From positions 1 through 16,884 of the forward strand of contig CALTVJ010000043.1 in NCBI GenBank assembly GCA_943912835.1: DNA of 16,884 bases. Reading direction: 5' to 3'. Of the stretch, positions 7,971 to 16,339 are shown one piece after another. The translations under genes were made by a program, and so were the position numbers. Every line of letters starts with the position of its first letter. Position 1 is the stretch's first letter. A model generated the notes under the pieces. That model saw nothing but the letters and a program-made list of their open reading frames with translations, was not told the DNA's origin and searched no databases. The stretch comes from an uncultured Porphyromonas sp. GTDB lineage: Bacteria > Bacteroidota > Bacteroidia > Bacteroidales > Porphyromonadaceae.

Positions 7971-9326
7971 ATGTCTAAACTTTTACTTAGAGATGCTCTA
8001 GTGGTGAATGAGGGAAAGAGCTATGTTGCCTCTGTACTGATTGAAGATCAAATAATTGCTAGAGTGTATGTTGATGAGCTAATCCCAGAGGAACTACTCA
8101 ATCAATGTGAAGTTTTAGATTGTCGTGGTAAGTGGCTATTGCCTGGTTGTATAGACGACCAAGTACATTTTAGAGAGCCTGGCCTCACTCATAAGGCCTC
8201 AATAGCTTCGGAGAGTCGAGCAGCTGTTGCTGGTGGTGTAACTTCATTTATGGATATGCCTAATACGAATCCTACTACGACCACCATAGAGGCTTGGATG
8301 CAAAAAATGGAAATAGCATCTCAGACTAGTTGGGCAAACTATTCTTTTTTCTTTGGAGGAACCAACGATAATGCAGATGAGGTGGATAAGATTAATCGCC
8401 AGCTTACACCTGGGTTAAAACTCTTTTTGGGGAGTTCGACAGGGAATATGTTGGTAGATGATATAGATACACTTGAGCGTATTTTTTCGAAACAAGATTT
8501 ACTGATTGCTGCTCATTGCGAGAGTGAAGAGGTGATACGAAAAAATAAAGAATACTACCTATCTCAATATGATGCAGCAGATCTTGATGTTAGTTTTCAT
8601 GCAAAGATTCGCTCGGAGGAAGCTTGTTATGAGTCATCTTCTAGAGCTGTAGAATTGGCAAAGCGTTTGGGGACACGTCTACATATCCTTCATATATCTA
8701 CGGCAAGAGAATTGAGTTTGTTTCGTAATGATATCCCTCTAGAAGAGAAAAAAATTACTTGTGAAGCATGTATACATCATTTGTTTTTTTCTGATGATGA
8801 TTATGCACGTCTTGGTAATAAGATTAAATGGAATCCATCAGTAAAAACTTCAAGAGATAGATCGGCTCTCGTGGAAGCCGTAAGAGTTGGGCTGATAGAC
8901 GTTGTTGCCACAGATCATGCCCCTCATTTGCCTCAAGAGAAGGAGGGGGATTGTCTTAGAGCAGCAAGTGGAGGCCCTCTTATACAGCACTCCTTGCTTA
9001 CGATGCTAGAGATGGCAACTCAGGGGCACTTTTCGAAAGAACTTGTTGTAGAACGGATGGCTCATGCACCTGCACGTCTTTTTAAGATAGAAAAACGTGG
9101 CTATATTCGTGAGGGCTATTATGCCGATCTTGTATTAGTTGATCCTAAAAAAGAATATACAGTGACAGATCGTAATAATCTGACTCATTGTGGCTGGTCT
9201 CCACTTATGGGGGTAACTTATTCTCATAGTGTCGAGCGAACGTGGGTTAATGGTTTCTGTGTTTACAACTCAGGAACACTAAGTGAAGAGCGTCCTCCGG
9301 TTCTCCCACTCTCTTATTTGAATTAA
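7971..9326 (+). CDS. pyrC: Dihydroorotase (PyrC)
   Basis: Cytoplasmic amidohydrolase that interconverts N-carbamoyl-L-aspartate and dihydroorotate, step three of pyrimidine synthesis. The 451-residue product shows LLPGCIDDQVHFREPGLTHK near residue 60, FMDMPNTNP (about 93-101), GLKLFLGSSTG with K150 as the probable carboxylated metal-bridging lysine, AAHCES (H182), LHILHIST (H241), VVATDHAPH (D315, catalytic Asp) and ASGGPLIQHSL. The first His of the usual metal motif (DxHxH) is replaced by Gln64. I recall this DDQVHF form from other Bacteroidota dihydroorotases, so it is probably a lineage trait rather than a defect. The ATG start lies 14 bases after the nucleotidyltransferase gene. The PRPP synthetase gene follows with its own promoter. 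Confidence 0.95.
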   Translation: MSKLLLRDALVVNEGKSYVASVLIEDQIIARVYVDELIPEELLNQCEVLDCRGKWLLPGCIDDQVHFREPGLTHKASIASESRAAVAGGVTSFMDMPNTNPTTTTIEAWMQKMEIASQTSWANYSFFFGGTNDNADEVDKINRQLTPGLKLFLGSSTGNMLVDDIDTLERIFSKQDLLIAAHCESEEVIRKNKEYYLSQYDAADLDVSFHAKIRSEEACYESSSRAVELAKRLGTRLHILHISTARELSLFRNDIPLEEKKITCEACIHHLFFSDDDYARLGNKIKWNPSVKTSRDRSALVEAVRVGLIDVVATDHAPHLPQEKEGDCLRAASGGPLIQHSLLTMLEMATQGHFSKELVVERMAHAPARLFKIEKRGYIREGYYADLVLVDPKKEYTVTDRNNLTHCGWSPLMGVTYSHSVERTWVNGFCVYNSGTLSEERPPVLPLSYLN

Positions 9327-9365
9327 AAGATACATTTAGATAACTAAATTATTACTTATATCAAT

Positions 9366-9373
9366 TAACTTTG
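9366..9373 (+). promoter_or_regulatory. Probable promoter -7 box for prs
   Basis: TAACTTTG, a perfect TAnnTTTG match, ends 23 bases before the prs ATG. It suggests that prs can be transcribed separately from pyrC. No clear -33 TTTG is seen at 19-21 bases spacing. Confidence 0.6.
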
Positions 9374-9396
9374 CAGTCCGTAAAGTCTACACTTCA

Positions 9397-10341
9397 ATGA
9401 ATACTAATTCTAACAACTTCGCCATCTTTGCTGGATCGGCGTCGTATCATTTAGCAGAGCAAATCGCAGAAGGTTTAGGTTGCAAACTTGGAGATATGCA
9501 AGTGGATCATTTTGCTGATGGAGAGTTTTCGGTGTATTATAAGGATAGTATCCGTGGCAAGGATGTATTCTTGGTACAATCAACTTATCCAACGTCAGAC
9601 AATCTGATGGAGTTGCTTTTGATGATCGATGCCGCCAAGAGAGCTTCTGCTCACTACATTGCTGCAGTTATCCCTTATTTTGGTTGGGCTCGTCAAGATC
9701 GTAAGGATAAGCCACGTGTGTCTATTGGGGCTAAGCTTATCGCCGATATGCTTTGTACTGCAGGCATTCATAGACTTATCACTATGGATTTGCATGCAGA
9801 TCAGATCCAAGGATTTTTTGATGTTCCAGTGGATCATTTGTATGCATCAACCGTTTTTGTTGATTATCTGAAGGCTACTGTAAACTTGGAAAATGCAGTC
9901 ATGGCTACTCCAGATGTTGGCGGTGTGAAGCGAGCTAATAGTTATGCCAAATTCTTGGGTATCCCTATGGTTATTTGTCACAAACATCGAGCTAAGGCAA
10001 ACGAGGTTGCAGAAATGCGTATCATAGGTGATGTACAAGGTAAGGATGTTATCTTGATCGATGATATTGTTGATACAGCTGGTACGATAACTAAGGCTGC
10101 AGATTTAATGGTAGAGAATGGGGCAAATAGTGTCAGGGCTATTGCATCTCATCCAGTATTGAGTGATCCTGCCATAGAGCGTATTAATACAAGTAAGTTA
10201 ACAGAGATCATATTTACAGACTCTATTCCTCTACGTAAACAGTCAGATAAAGTCAAGATTTTATCTACAGCTGGAATTTTTTCGGAGGCTATAAAGCGTG
10301 TTATAAATCACGAGTCTATAAGTCTGTTATATTCTCTATAA
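9397..10341 (+). CDS. prs: Ribose-phosphate pyrophosphokinase (PRPP synthetase)
   Basis: Makes PRPP from ribose 5-phosphate and ATP in the cytoplasm, feeding purine, pyrimidine, NAD, histidine and tryptophan synthesis. The 314-residue product has the class I layout: HFADGEFSVYYKDSIRGKDV (about residues 38-57), YFGWARQDRKDKPRVSI around the flexible ATP loop (about 94-110), the family signature LITMDLHADQIQGFF (about 127-141), TPDVGGVKRA, HKHRAK, and the PRPP-binding loop VILIDDIVDTAGT (about 218-230). Length matches bacterial enzymes. It lies just downstream of pyrC, and PRPP is the co-substrate of the later orotate phosphoribosyltransferase step. A -7 box precedes it and a strong terminator follows, so it is probably a separate unit. 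Confidence 0.97.
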   Translation: MNTNSNNFAIFAGSASYHLAEQIAEGLGCKLGDMQVDHFADGEFSVYYKDSIRGKDVFLVQSTYPTSDNLMELLLMIDAAKRASAHYIAAVIPYFGWARQDRKDKPRVSIGAKLIADMLCTAGIHRLITMDLHADQIQGFFDVPVDHLYASTVFVDYLKATVNLENAVMATPDVGGVKRANSYAKFLGIPMVICHKHRAKANEVAEMRIIGDVQGKDVILIDDIVDTAGTITKAADLMVENGANSVRAIASHPVLSDPAIERINTSKLTEIIFTDSIPLRKQSDKVKILSTAGIFSEAIKRVINHESISLLYSL

Positions 10342-10380
10342 TGTAACTCTTATCTTTGGTGTAATAAGAGCTTATTTATG

Positions 10381-10427
10381 AGGAGATATGTCGTAGAGTA
10401 AAAGTTGTACGACATATCTCCTTTTTT
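10381..10427 (+). terminator. Intrinsic terminator downstream of prs
   Basis: Perfect 15-bp inverted repeat (10381-10395 pairing with 10408-10422), a 12-base loop and a T-run ending at 10427. A weaker 7-bp hairpin (10347-10353 with 10364-10370) precedes it and has no T-run. Confidence 0.9.
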
Positions 10428-10448
10428 CTGTGAACTATTAAAATTGAG

Positions 10449-10456
10449 TATCTTTG
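10449..10456 (+). promoter_or_regulatory. Probable promoter -7 box for the TetR-fabG run
   Basis: TATCTTTG, a perfect TAnnTTTG match, ends 36 bases before the TetR ATG. A TTTC at 10425-10428, exactly 20 bases upstream, could act as an imperfect -33 element, overlapping the T-run of the prs terminator. Confidence 0.6.
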
Positions 10457-10492
10457 CCCAAGGTAACTTAAAAGTAGGGATTCAAATACTCT

Positions 10493-11101
10493 ATGGCAAG
10501 TAGTCATAAAACAAAGGAACATATGATTGATGTGGCTCGTCAACTTTTTGCTCAAAAAGGAGTGCAGGCTACAACAATGAATGATATTGCTGATGCATCG
10601 AAGCGTGGGCGACGTACCTTATATACCTACTTTAGAAGTAAAGAGGCCATATTTCAAGCTGTTGTAGAGCAGGAGCTAGGGCAGTTTAAACGAGAGTTGG
10701 AAATAGCTCGTCGTATTAGTTTACCACCAGAACAAAAGTTAATTAATCTGATCTATATTCATCTGGAGGCTCTCAAAACTGTTGTTTTGCGCAATGGGTC
10801 TTTGCGTGCTGAATTTTTCAAAGATATTTGGCTCGTTGAGAAAGCACGTGCTCCAATGGATCGATATGAGCAGCAGTTGATTCGGGAAATTTTGGATGAT
10901 GGTGTTGCACGTGGGGTATTTGATATTCCTCATACACCAACAATGGCTTACTTGATGCACAATGCTATCAAAGGTATGGAGGTGCCACATATTAGTGGGC
11001 ATATTCGTCAGCATGGAGATAGTGAATATATTCTTATTCGGGAGAGTGTTATGCATCTCATATTTAAGGGTATTCGAAAAAATCCATGGAAGCCGAGTTG
11101 A
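10493..11101 (+). CDS. TetR/AcrR-family transcriptional regulator
   Basis: A 202-residue DNA-binding regulator. The N-terminal TetR helix-turn-helix is clear: IDVARQLFAQKGVQATTMN, then DIADASKRGRRTLYTYFRSK (about residues 31-50), including the TLYTYF recognition-helix core. The C-terminal two thirds is all-helical and does not reveal a ligand. It is the first gene of a co-directional run, with fabG 30 bases downstream, so it may autoregulate and control fabG; a fatty-acid or acyl ligand is a guess from context. Its own -7 box lies upstream. No matching inverted-repeat operator was recognised with confidence around the promoter. Confidence 0.9.
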   Translation: MASSHKTKEHMIDVARQLFAQKGVQATTMNDIADASKRGRRTLYTYFRSKEAIFQAVVEQELGQFKRELEIARRISLPPEQKLINLIYIHLEALKTVVLRNGSLRAEFFKDIWLVEKARAPMDRYEQQLIREILDDGVARGVFDIPHTPTMAYLMHNAIKGMEVPHISGHIRQHGDSEYILIRESVMHLIFKGIRKNPWKPS

Positions 11102-11131
11102 ATAAAAATTAATTAAAACGGACATTTTAGA

Positions 11132-11878
11132 ATGAAACTACTAGAGGGTAAAGTTGCTATTATTACAGGTGCGAGTAGAGGTATTGGTCGTGCTGTGGCA
11201 AGAAAATATGCAGAAGAAGGTGCACATGTTGTATTAACCGCTAGAACAATTACAGAGGGTGTTCGAGATTTTCTTAAAGAAATAGAGAGCTTGGGAGTGA
11301 AAGCTAAGGCCTATTCTTCTGACGTTTCGATATTCTCAACAGCTCATGATTTAGTTCAGGAGGTACTCCAAGAGTTTGGGCGTATTGATATTCTCGTAAA
11401 TAATGCAGGGATTACTCAGGATACCTTAATGATGCGCATGACAGAAGAACAGTGGGATAGTGTTATTAATATCAACTTGAAGGGTGCGTTTAATATGATC
11501 CATGCAGTGACTCCAATTATGATGAAGCAAAAATCGGGTAATATCATTAATATGTCTTCGGTAGTTGGTGTCTCGGGTAATGCTGGTCAAGCAAATTATG
11601 CGGCAAGTAAAGCGGGAATGATCGGTTTGACGATGAGCATTGCTAAGGAAATGGGATCTCGAGGTATTAGAGCTAACACTATTGCGCCTGGGTTTATTGA
11701 TACTGATATGACACAAACACTTAGTGAGGAAGTGAGAAAGCAGTGGACATCACAGATCCCATTGCGTAGAGGTGGTACACCTGAAGATGTCGCTGGAGTT
11801 GCAGTCTTTTTAGCTAGTGATTTATCTTCTTATGTCACAGGGCAGACTATCAACGTTTGTGGCGGAATGAATATATAG
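11132..11878 (+). CDS. fabG: 3-oxoacyl-ACP reductase (FabG)
   Basis: Cytoplasmic NADPH-dependent reductase of the type II fatty-acid synthesis cycle, reducing 3-oxoacyl-ACP to 3-hydroxyacyl-ACP. The 248-residue product is a classical short-chain dehydrogenase: cofactor loop TGASRGIG (12-19), NNAG (90-93), the catalytic Ser in MSSVVG (S143) and YAASK (Y156, K160), followed by PGFIDTDMT and a C-terminus ending VTGQTINVCGGMNI. NAGQANYAASKAG is very close to known FabG proteins, which favours FabG over other SDR reductases. It lies 30 bases after the TetR gene. Its TAG stop is followed in the same frame, without another stop, by the pseudouridine synthase. Confidence 0.93.
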   Translation: MKLLEGKVAIITGASRGIGRAVARKYAEEGAHVVLTARTITEGVRDFLKEIESLGVKAKAYSSDVSIFSTAHDLVQEVLQEFGRIDILVNNAGITQDTLMMRMTEEQWDSVININLKGAFNMIHAVTPIMMKQKSGNIINMSSVVGVSGNAGQANYAASKAGMIGLTMSIAKEMGSRGIRANTIAPGFIDTDMTQTLSEEVRKQWTSQIPLRRGGTPEDVAGVAVFLASDLSSYVTGQTINVCGGMNI

Positions 11879-11905
11879 ACTTTAAGTTTTATAGAACCTA
11901 TTGTT

Positions 11906-12577
11906 GTGTACGAAGATAATCACTTGTTGATTATCTCTAAACGCCCTGGCGAAATCGTTCAGGGTGATAAAACGGGTGATGAACCCATGGTCGATAGCCT
12001 AAAGGGTTATCTTAAGCAGAAATATAATAAACCTGGAAATGTTTTTTTAGGTCTTGTTCATCGCTTAGATAGACCAGTTGGAGGCTTGGTTGTTTTTGCC
12101 AAGACGAGCAAAGCTCTAAGCCGTATGACGCAAATGTTCGCAAAGGGAGAGGTTCAAAAGTCTTATTTAGCAATTGTTTCCTCTGCTCCTAAGATGTCTA
12201 CACAGCGACTGATACACTATCTTGTTAAAAATGAGAAGCAAAATAAAAGTTATGCTTTTCAGAAAGAGAGATCTGGAAGCAAAAAAGCAGAATTGACCTA
12301 TAGACATGTTGCCTCTGGCGAAAGATATCATCTCTTAGAAGTTGCCTTACATACAGGTCGCCATCATCAAATTCGTTGTCAACTTGCGGCTATTGGTTGC
12401 GTTATCAAAGGGGATCTGAAGTATGGAGCAGATCGTAGTAATGCAGATGGTAGTATTTCTCTACTAAGCTATAGGATAAGATTCACACATCCGGTAAGTA
12501 AAACACAAATAGATCTTTTAGCTCCTATTCCACAAGATCGCTTGTGGCAGGAGTTATATGAACAGTATAAACTTTAA
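11906..12577 (+). CDS. RluA-family RNA pseudouridine synthase
   Basis: Converts specific uridines to pseudouridine in rRNA or tRNA; the exact target cannot be told from sequence. The product (about 223 residues) has the RluA catalytic motif VHRLDRPVGGLVVFAKT with D55 as the nucleophile, LRxLKSYLAI-type core elements (QKSYLAIVSS), and TGRHHQIRCQLAAIG. There is no N-terminal S4 domain, so it is a short RluA-type enzyme. The N-terminus YEDNHLLIISKRPGEIVQGD is where the family fold begins. The start is uncertain: no ATG lies between the fabG stop and YEDNH. The GTG at 11906 is the only conventional alternative, while upstream ATT (11900) or ATA (11891) would keep one more beta-strand residue or two. 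Confidence 0.88.
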   Translation: MYEDNHLLIISKRPGEIVQGDKTGDEPMVDSLKGYLKQKYNKPGNVFLGLVHRLDRPVGGLVVFAKTSKALSRMTQMFAKGEVQKSYLAIVSSAPKMSTQRLIHYLVKNEKQNKSYAFQKERSGSKKAELTYRHVASGERYHLLEVALHTGRHHQIRCQLAAIGCVIKGDLKYGADRSNADGSISLLSYRIRFTHPVSKTQIDLLAPIPQDRLWQELYEQYKL

Positions 12578-12592
12578 TATAATAAACAAACT

Positions 12593-13069
12593 ATGAAGAA
12601 ATTCTTTTTAGGTGCACTTTGTGCACTAGGTATTGTTGCCTCTGTTAATGCTCAAGAAACATTTCGTAAGAACGACAATGTCCTTAACCTAGGTATTGGT
12701 CTATCTAGTTATTCAGGAACTAGCTTACCTCCTCTCTCTGCTACATACGAGCGCTCTGTTATCGATGGTATCTTAGAGAAAGGTGCACTCGGCATCGGTT
12801 TGCAAGGCGAGTTAATGTCTTACAAGGTTGGCGGTTTAGCTCTGTTTGCGGGTCCACGTGCAGCTTTTCACTACGAATTTGTAGATAATCTAGATACTTA
12901 TGTAGGTCTTCAGGCCGGTTTGTATTTGGCAGGTTCAGGTTCAGGTGTGGCATTTGCTTGGAATGGTGTGTTCGGTGCTCGTTACTATTTCAACAATAAG
13001 TGGGGGGTATTTGGAGAGCTTGGAACTGGTTTATCTGTATTTAAACTAGGCGCACATATTCGTCTGTAA
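12593..13069 (+). CDS. Small exported protein, probable outer-membrane beta-barrel
   Basis: A 158-residue protein I cannot name. It starts with a clear Sec signal peptide (MKKFFLGALCALGIVASVNA, cleaved before QE). The mature part is rich in Gly, aromatic and alternating polar/hydrophobic residues, for example NLGIGLSSYSG, GLALFAGPRAAFHYEF, TYVGLQAGLYLAG, WNGVFGARYYF and WGVFGELGTGLSVF, as in small opacity-type barrels with about six to eight strands. It ends in KLGAHIRL rather than the common terminal Phe. A short Gly-Ser repeat (AGSGSGVA) lies near residue 115. It is 15 bases after the pseudouridine synthase and 36 before nagA, with no promoter seen in between. Outer-membrane location is inference. 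Confidence 0.7.
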   Translation: MKKFFLGALCALGIVASVNAQETFRKNDNVLNLGIGLSSYSGTSLPPLSATYERSVIDGILEKGALGIGLQGELMSYKVGGLALFAGPRAAFHYEFVDNLDTYVGLQAGLYLAGSGSGVAFAWNGVFGARYYFNNKWGVFGELGTGLSVFKLGAHIRL

Positions 13070-13105
13070 TCTAAGCGGGTTAAAAGGCTTTGCCTGATAA
13101 AAATT

Positions 13106-14239
13106 ATGAAGCGCATATTTATACATAATGTCCGCTTGCTTTCTCAAGGGCAAGAGCTTAGTGCAAAAAGTATTACCATATCTGGTGGACGTATCATTGC
13201 TCTAGGAGAGGAAGCTCCACGCCAAGGTGATGAAGTAATTGATTTAGGAGGTAAATACTTGTCTCCTGGATTTGTTGATATTCAGCTCAATGGTGGCATC
13301 AAAAAGTTTTTCTCGTATAATCCCGATCAAGAAACTTTATCGGAGATGACCGAAGGTTGCTTGCGTCACGCGACAACTTATTATCATCCAACACTTGTTA
13401 CAGCTCTTCCAGAAACGATATTTCAAGCGATTGAAGCTGTAAGAGAGGCGATGAAGCATGATCCTCATATATTGGGTATGCACCTTGAGGGACCATTCCT
13501 AAATCCTATACGCAAGGGAGCACATACTTTGGAGTATATTCGTATTCCTGATGATGAGCTACTTGATCAAATTATAGAGAAGGGTCGTGGTATTATCAAA
13601 CTTATCACTGTGGCGCCAGAACAGTTTACTGCAGAGCAGCTTCAGAAGCTTATAGCAAGTGGTATACAAGTTTCAGCTGGACATAGTGAGATTACATACG
13701 AAGGGGCGAAAGCAGCCTTTGATAAAGGTATTCGTATCGTCACTCATCTATATAATGCCATGAGTGCTTTCGAGCCTCGTAAGCCTGGATTGGTTGGTGC
13801 CGCTTTAGATGATGATCGTGTGTATACTCCTATCATTTTAGATGGAGCTCATTGTCATCCTGCTCAAGCTCGTGTAGCTTACAAAGCTAAAGGGGAACGT
13901 TTGATTTTGATCACTGATGCGGCGGTTCTTGGTCGTGAACTTGAGGAATTAGACTTTGAAGGTTTCCATGCGAAATTAACGCCAGATGGGTTCTATTATA
14001 ATCGTAATGGCAACTTAGCTGGTTCTGCAATCTCTATGCCAGAAGCGATAAAGAATGCTATGGAGTATTTAAATATAACTCTGCCTGAAGCTGTGTCTAT
14101 GGCTACAGATAGACCTGCTAATTCTTTAGGTCGAGGTCATGAATTCGGTCAATTGGCAGTGGGATATCCAGCTTTGTTTTCGGTCTTTAGCGATACGGTT
14201 TTAGATGCACAATCTTATTGCTTTTATTCAGAAGCTTAA
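13106..14239 (+). CDS. nagA: N-acetylglucosamine-6-phosphate deacetylase (NagA)
   Basis: Cytoplasmic amidohydrolase that removes the acetyl group from GlcNAc-6-phosphate, giving glucosamine-6-phosphate for glycolysis or peptidoglycan recycling. In the 377-residue product: LSPGFVDIQLNGG (about 52-64), GMHLEGPFLNPIRKGAH with metal ligand E128, SAGHSEITYEGA with H193, VTHLYNAMSAFEPRKPG with H214, ILDGAHCHP with H251, and LITDAA with the catalytic D271. These positions parallel the metal and catalytic residues of the E. coli enzyme (E131, H195, H216, H251, D273). All key residues are present. It is last in the TetR-fabG run and is followed by a perfect terminator. No nagB is in the window. Confidence 0.95.
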   Translation: MKRIFIHNVRLLSQGQELSAKSITISGGRIIALGEEAPRQGDEVIDLGGKYLSPGFVDIQLNGGIKKFFSYNPDQETLSEMTEGCLRHATTYYHPTLVTALPETIFQAIEAVREAMKHDPHILGMHLEGPFLNPIRKGAHTLEYIRIPDDELLDQIIEKGRGIIKLITVAPEQFTAEQLQKLIASGIQVSAGHSEITYEGAKAAFDKGIRIVTHLYNAMSAFEPRKPGLVGAALDDDRVYTPIILDGAHCHPAQARVAYKAKGERLILITDAAVLGRELEELDFEGFHAKLTPDGFYYNRNGNLAGSAISMPEAIKNAMEYLNITLPEAVSMATDRPANSLGRGHEFGQLAVGYPALFSVFSDTVLDAQSYCFYSEA

Positions 14240-14257
14240 AGATGTAATATGAATTAT

Positions 14258-14297
14258 AAAAAGGGGCTACTATCATTTTGATAGTAGCCCCTTTTTT
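14258..14297. terminator. Bidirectional intrinsic terminator between nagA and thrS
   Basis: Perfect 18-bp inverted repeat (14258-14275 pairing with 14279-14296) with a 3-base TTT loop, flanked by an A-run on the left and a T-run on the right. It lies between converging genes, about 20 bases after the nagA stop and 60 from the thrS stop, and should serve both. Confidence 0.95.
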
Positions 14298-14359
14298 ATA
14301 AACTGGATTCTTCTTTGTATAGACGAACCCAGTTAATTTTGTCCTTCAAAAAGGTTCAT

Positions 14360-16321
14360 TTAGTTTTGCTCTTCTTGCCATGCATTTATCATAGCATTAA
14401 CTTCATCGTTTACGAGTTTCGCGAAATCAGATACAGAGAATGTCCCAAGGTCTCCTGTACCCTGTTTGCGAACGCTGACTTCTCTATTTTCTGCTTCTTT
14501 CTCTCCAACGATTAGCATATAAGGGATACGTTTGAGTTCGTTGTCACGAATTTTACGACCAATCTTCTCATTACGGTCATCAACTTGCACGCGTATATCT
14601 TGCAGGTTTAAGCTTGCCGCAACTTTGTGTGCATAGTCATTGAATTTCTCGCTGATCGGAAGTATTACCACCTGGTCTGGAGTTAGCCAAAGAGGGAATT
14701 TACCAGCAGTATGTTCTATCAAGACAGCGACAAAGCGCTCCATCGAACCAAAGGGAGCACGGTGAATCATCACAGGTCGATGCTTCTTGTTGTCTTCTCC
14801 TGTATATTCAAGCTCGAAACGCTCGGGAAGGTTGTAGTCTACCTGTATTGTTCCTAACTGCCAGCGTCTACCGAGAGCATCTTTGACCATAAAGTCTAGT
14901 TTGGGACCATAGAATGCAGCTTCTCCATATTCAATAATTGCGGGTAAGCCTTTTTCTTGGCAAGCCTCAATAATTGCTTGCTCAGCACGTTCCCAATTTT
15001 CTTCGCTTCCGATATATTTATCCCTATTGACTTTATCTCGTAATGAGATTTGCGCCTCAAAGTTTTGGAAGTCTAGAGCTTTGAAGATGATAAAGATGAT
15101 GTCCATTACTTTGCAAAACTCTTCTTTGATTTGGTCGGGACGACAGAAGAGATGGGCATCGTCTTGGGTAAAGCCACGCACGCGAGTTAGGCCATGTAAT
15201 TCACCGCTTTGCTCGTAGCGATATACTGTCCCAAACTCAGCAAGGCGCAGAGGTAGATCTCTATATGAATGTGGACTAAGGGTTTTGTAAACTTCGCAGT
15301 GGTGTGGACAGTTCATGGGTTTAAGCATGAACTCTTCTCCTTCTTGAGGTGTACTGATAGGGCGGAACGAGTCTGCGCCATATTTAGCCCAGTGTCCTGA
15401 CGTTACATACAGCTGTTTGCTCCCGATGTGAGGAGTCATGACCTGTTGATAGCCAAACTTCTTTTGTATTTGTTTCAGGAAGTCCTCTAAGCGCAAACGC
15501 AGTTGGGTACCACGAGGGAGCCAAAGAGGTAAACCACTACCTACATTTTGAGAGAATGCAAATAGTTGTAACTCTTTACCTATTTTGCGGTGGTCACGCT
15601 TTTTGGCTTCTTCAAGCATTTGCAGATACTCATCAAGCATCTTTTTCTTTGGGAAAGTGATACCATATATACGAGTAAGCTGTTTACGCTTTTCATCCCC
15701 GCGCCAGTAGGCACCTGCCACACTAAGGAGCTTAATAGCCTTGATGTAACCCATGTTGGGTAAGTGTGGACCGCGACATAGGTCTGTAAATCCACCTTGT
15801 GTATAGGTGGTAATATTACCATCTACCAAGTCGCGTATGAGCTCGAGTTTGTATTCGTCTTGTTTTTCTTCGAAGTAGGCGGTTACATCAGCCTTTGAAA
15901 TGCTTTTGCGTATGATTTCGGATTTTTGTCCTGCTAGTTCGATCATTTTAGCTTCGATCTTTGCTAGGTCGCTGTCCTTGATACTGACTCCATCTCCTGG
16001 ATCAACATCATAGTAAAAGCCGTTTTCAATAGCTGGTCCGATGCCAAACTTGGTCCCAGGATATAGCTCTTGTAGAGCTTCAGCCATAAGGTGAGCACTT
16101 GAATGCCAGAAAGCGTGTCGTCCCTCAGGGTCTTCCCATTTATAGAGTTTGAAGGTCGCATCATGAGTTATCGGACGTGTTAGGTCCCAAATTTCGCCAT
16201 TTATCCCAGCAGCCACTACATCTTGCTGCAAGCGACTGCTTATACTCCCTGCAATGTCCCATGCAGTTACGCCAGATTCATACTGGCGTACATTTCCGTC
16301 TGGAAAAGTGATATTTATCAT
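14360..16321 (-). CDS. thrS: Threonyl-tRNA synthetase (ThrRS)
   Basis: Class II aminoacyl-tRNA synthetase that charges tRNA-Thr and edits mis-charged Ser. The 653-residue product has the full bacterial domain order. It begins with a TGS domain (about 1-62), then the editing domain with HSSAH (H73, H77) and FTDLCRGPH near 178-186, followed by LSVAGAYWRGDEKRKQLTRI. The catalytic core has the zinc ligands C338 (PMNCPHH), H390 (RGFTQDDAH) and H520 (VMIHRAPFGS), motif 2 EFGTVYRYE, YGPKLDFMVKDALGR, and motif 3 APFGSMERF. A C-terminal anticodon-binding domain starts near 545 (VVILPISEKF). Length is normal, and nothing is missing. It is alone on the minus strand, with a strong promoter and a hairpin leader upstream. 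Confidence 0.98.
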   Translation of the reverse strand: MINITFPDGNVRQYESGVTAWDIAGSISSRLQQDVVAAGINGEIWDLTRPITHDATFKLYKWEDPEGRHAFWHSSAHLMAEALQELYPGTKFGIGPAIENGFYYDVDPGDGVSIKDSDLAKIEAKMIELAGQKSEIIRKSISKADVTAYFEEKQDEYKLELIRDLVDGNITTYTQGGFTDLCRGPHLPNMGYIKAIKLLSVAGAYWRGDEKRKQLTRIYGITFPKKKMLDEYLQMLEEAKKRDHRKIGKELQLFAFSQNVGSGLPLWLPRGTQLRLRLEDFLKQIQKKFGYQQVMTPHIGSKQLYVTSGHWAKYGADSFRPISTPQEGEEFMLKPMNCPHHCEVYKTLSPHSYRDLPLRLAEFGTVYRYEQSGELHGLTRVRGFTQDDAHLFCRPDQIKEEFCKVMDIIFIIFKALDFQNFEAQISLRDKVNRDKYIGSEENWERAEQAIIEACQEKGLPAIIEYGEAAFYGPKLDFMVKDALGRRWQLGTIQVDYNLPERFELEYTGEDNKKHRPVMIHRAPFGSMERFVAVLIEHTAGKFPLWLTPDQVVILPISEKFNDYAHKVAASLNLQDIRVQVDDRNEKIGRKIRDNELKRIPYMLIVGEKEAENREVSVRKQGTGDLGTFSVSDFAKLVNDEVNAMINAWQEEQN

Positions 16322-16339
16322 CGTTTTTACATAGATTAT

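Noticed and set aside
9410..10038. Antisense ORFs of 60-80 codons within prs
   Set aside because: The sense frame encodes a complete, highly conserved enzyme; the antisense products have no domain or signal features.
14315..14515. 66-codon plus-strand ORF over the nagA-thrS junction
   Set aside because: Overlaps the 3' end of thrS, has no start context or family similarity, and lies just after a terminator.
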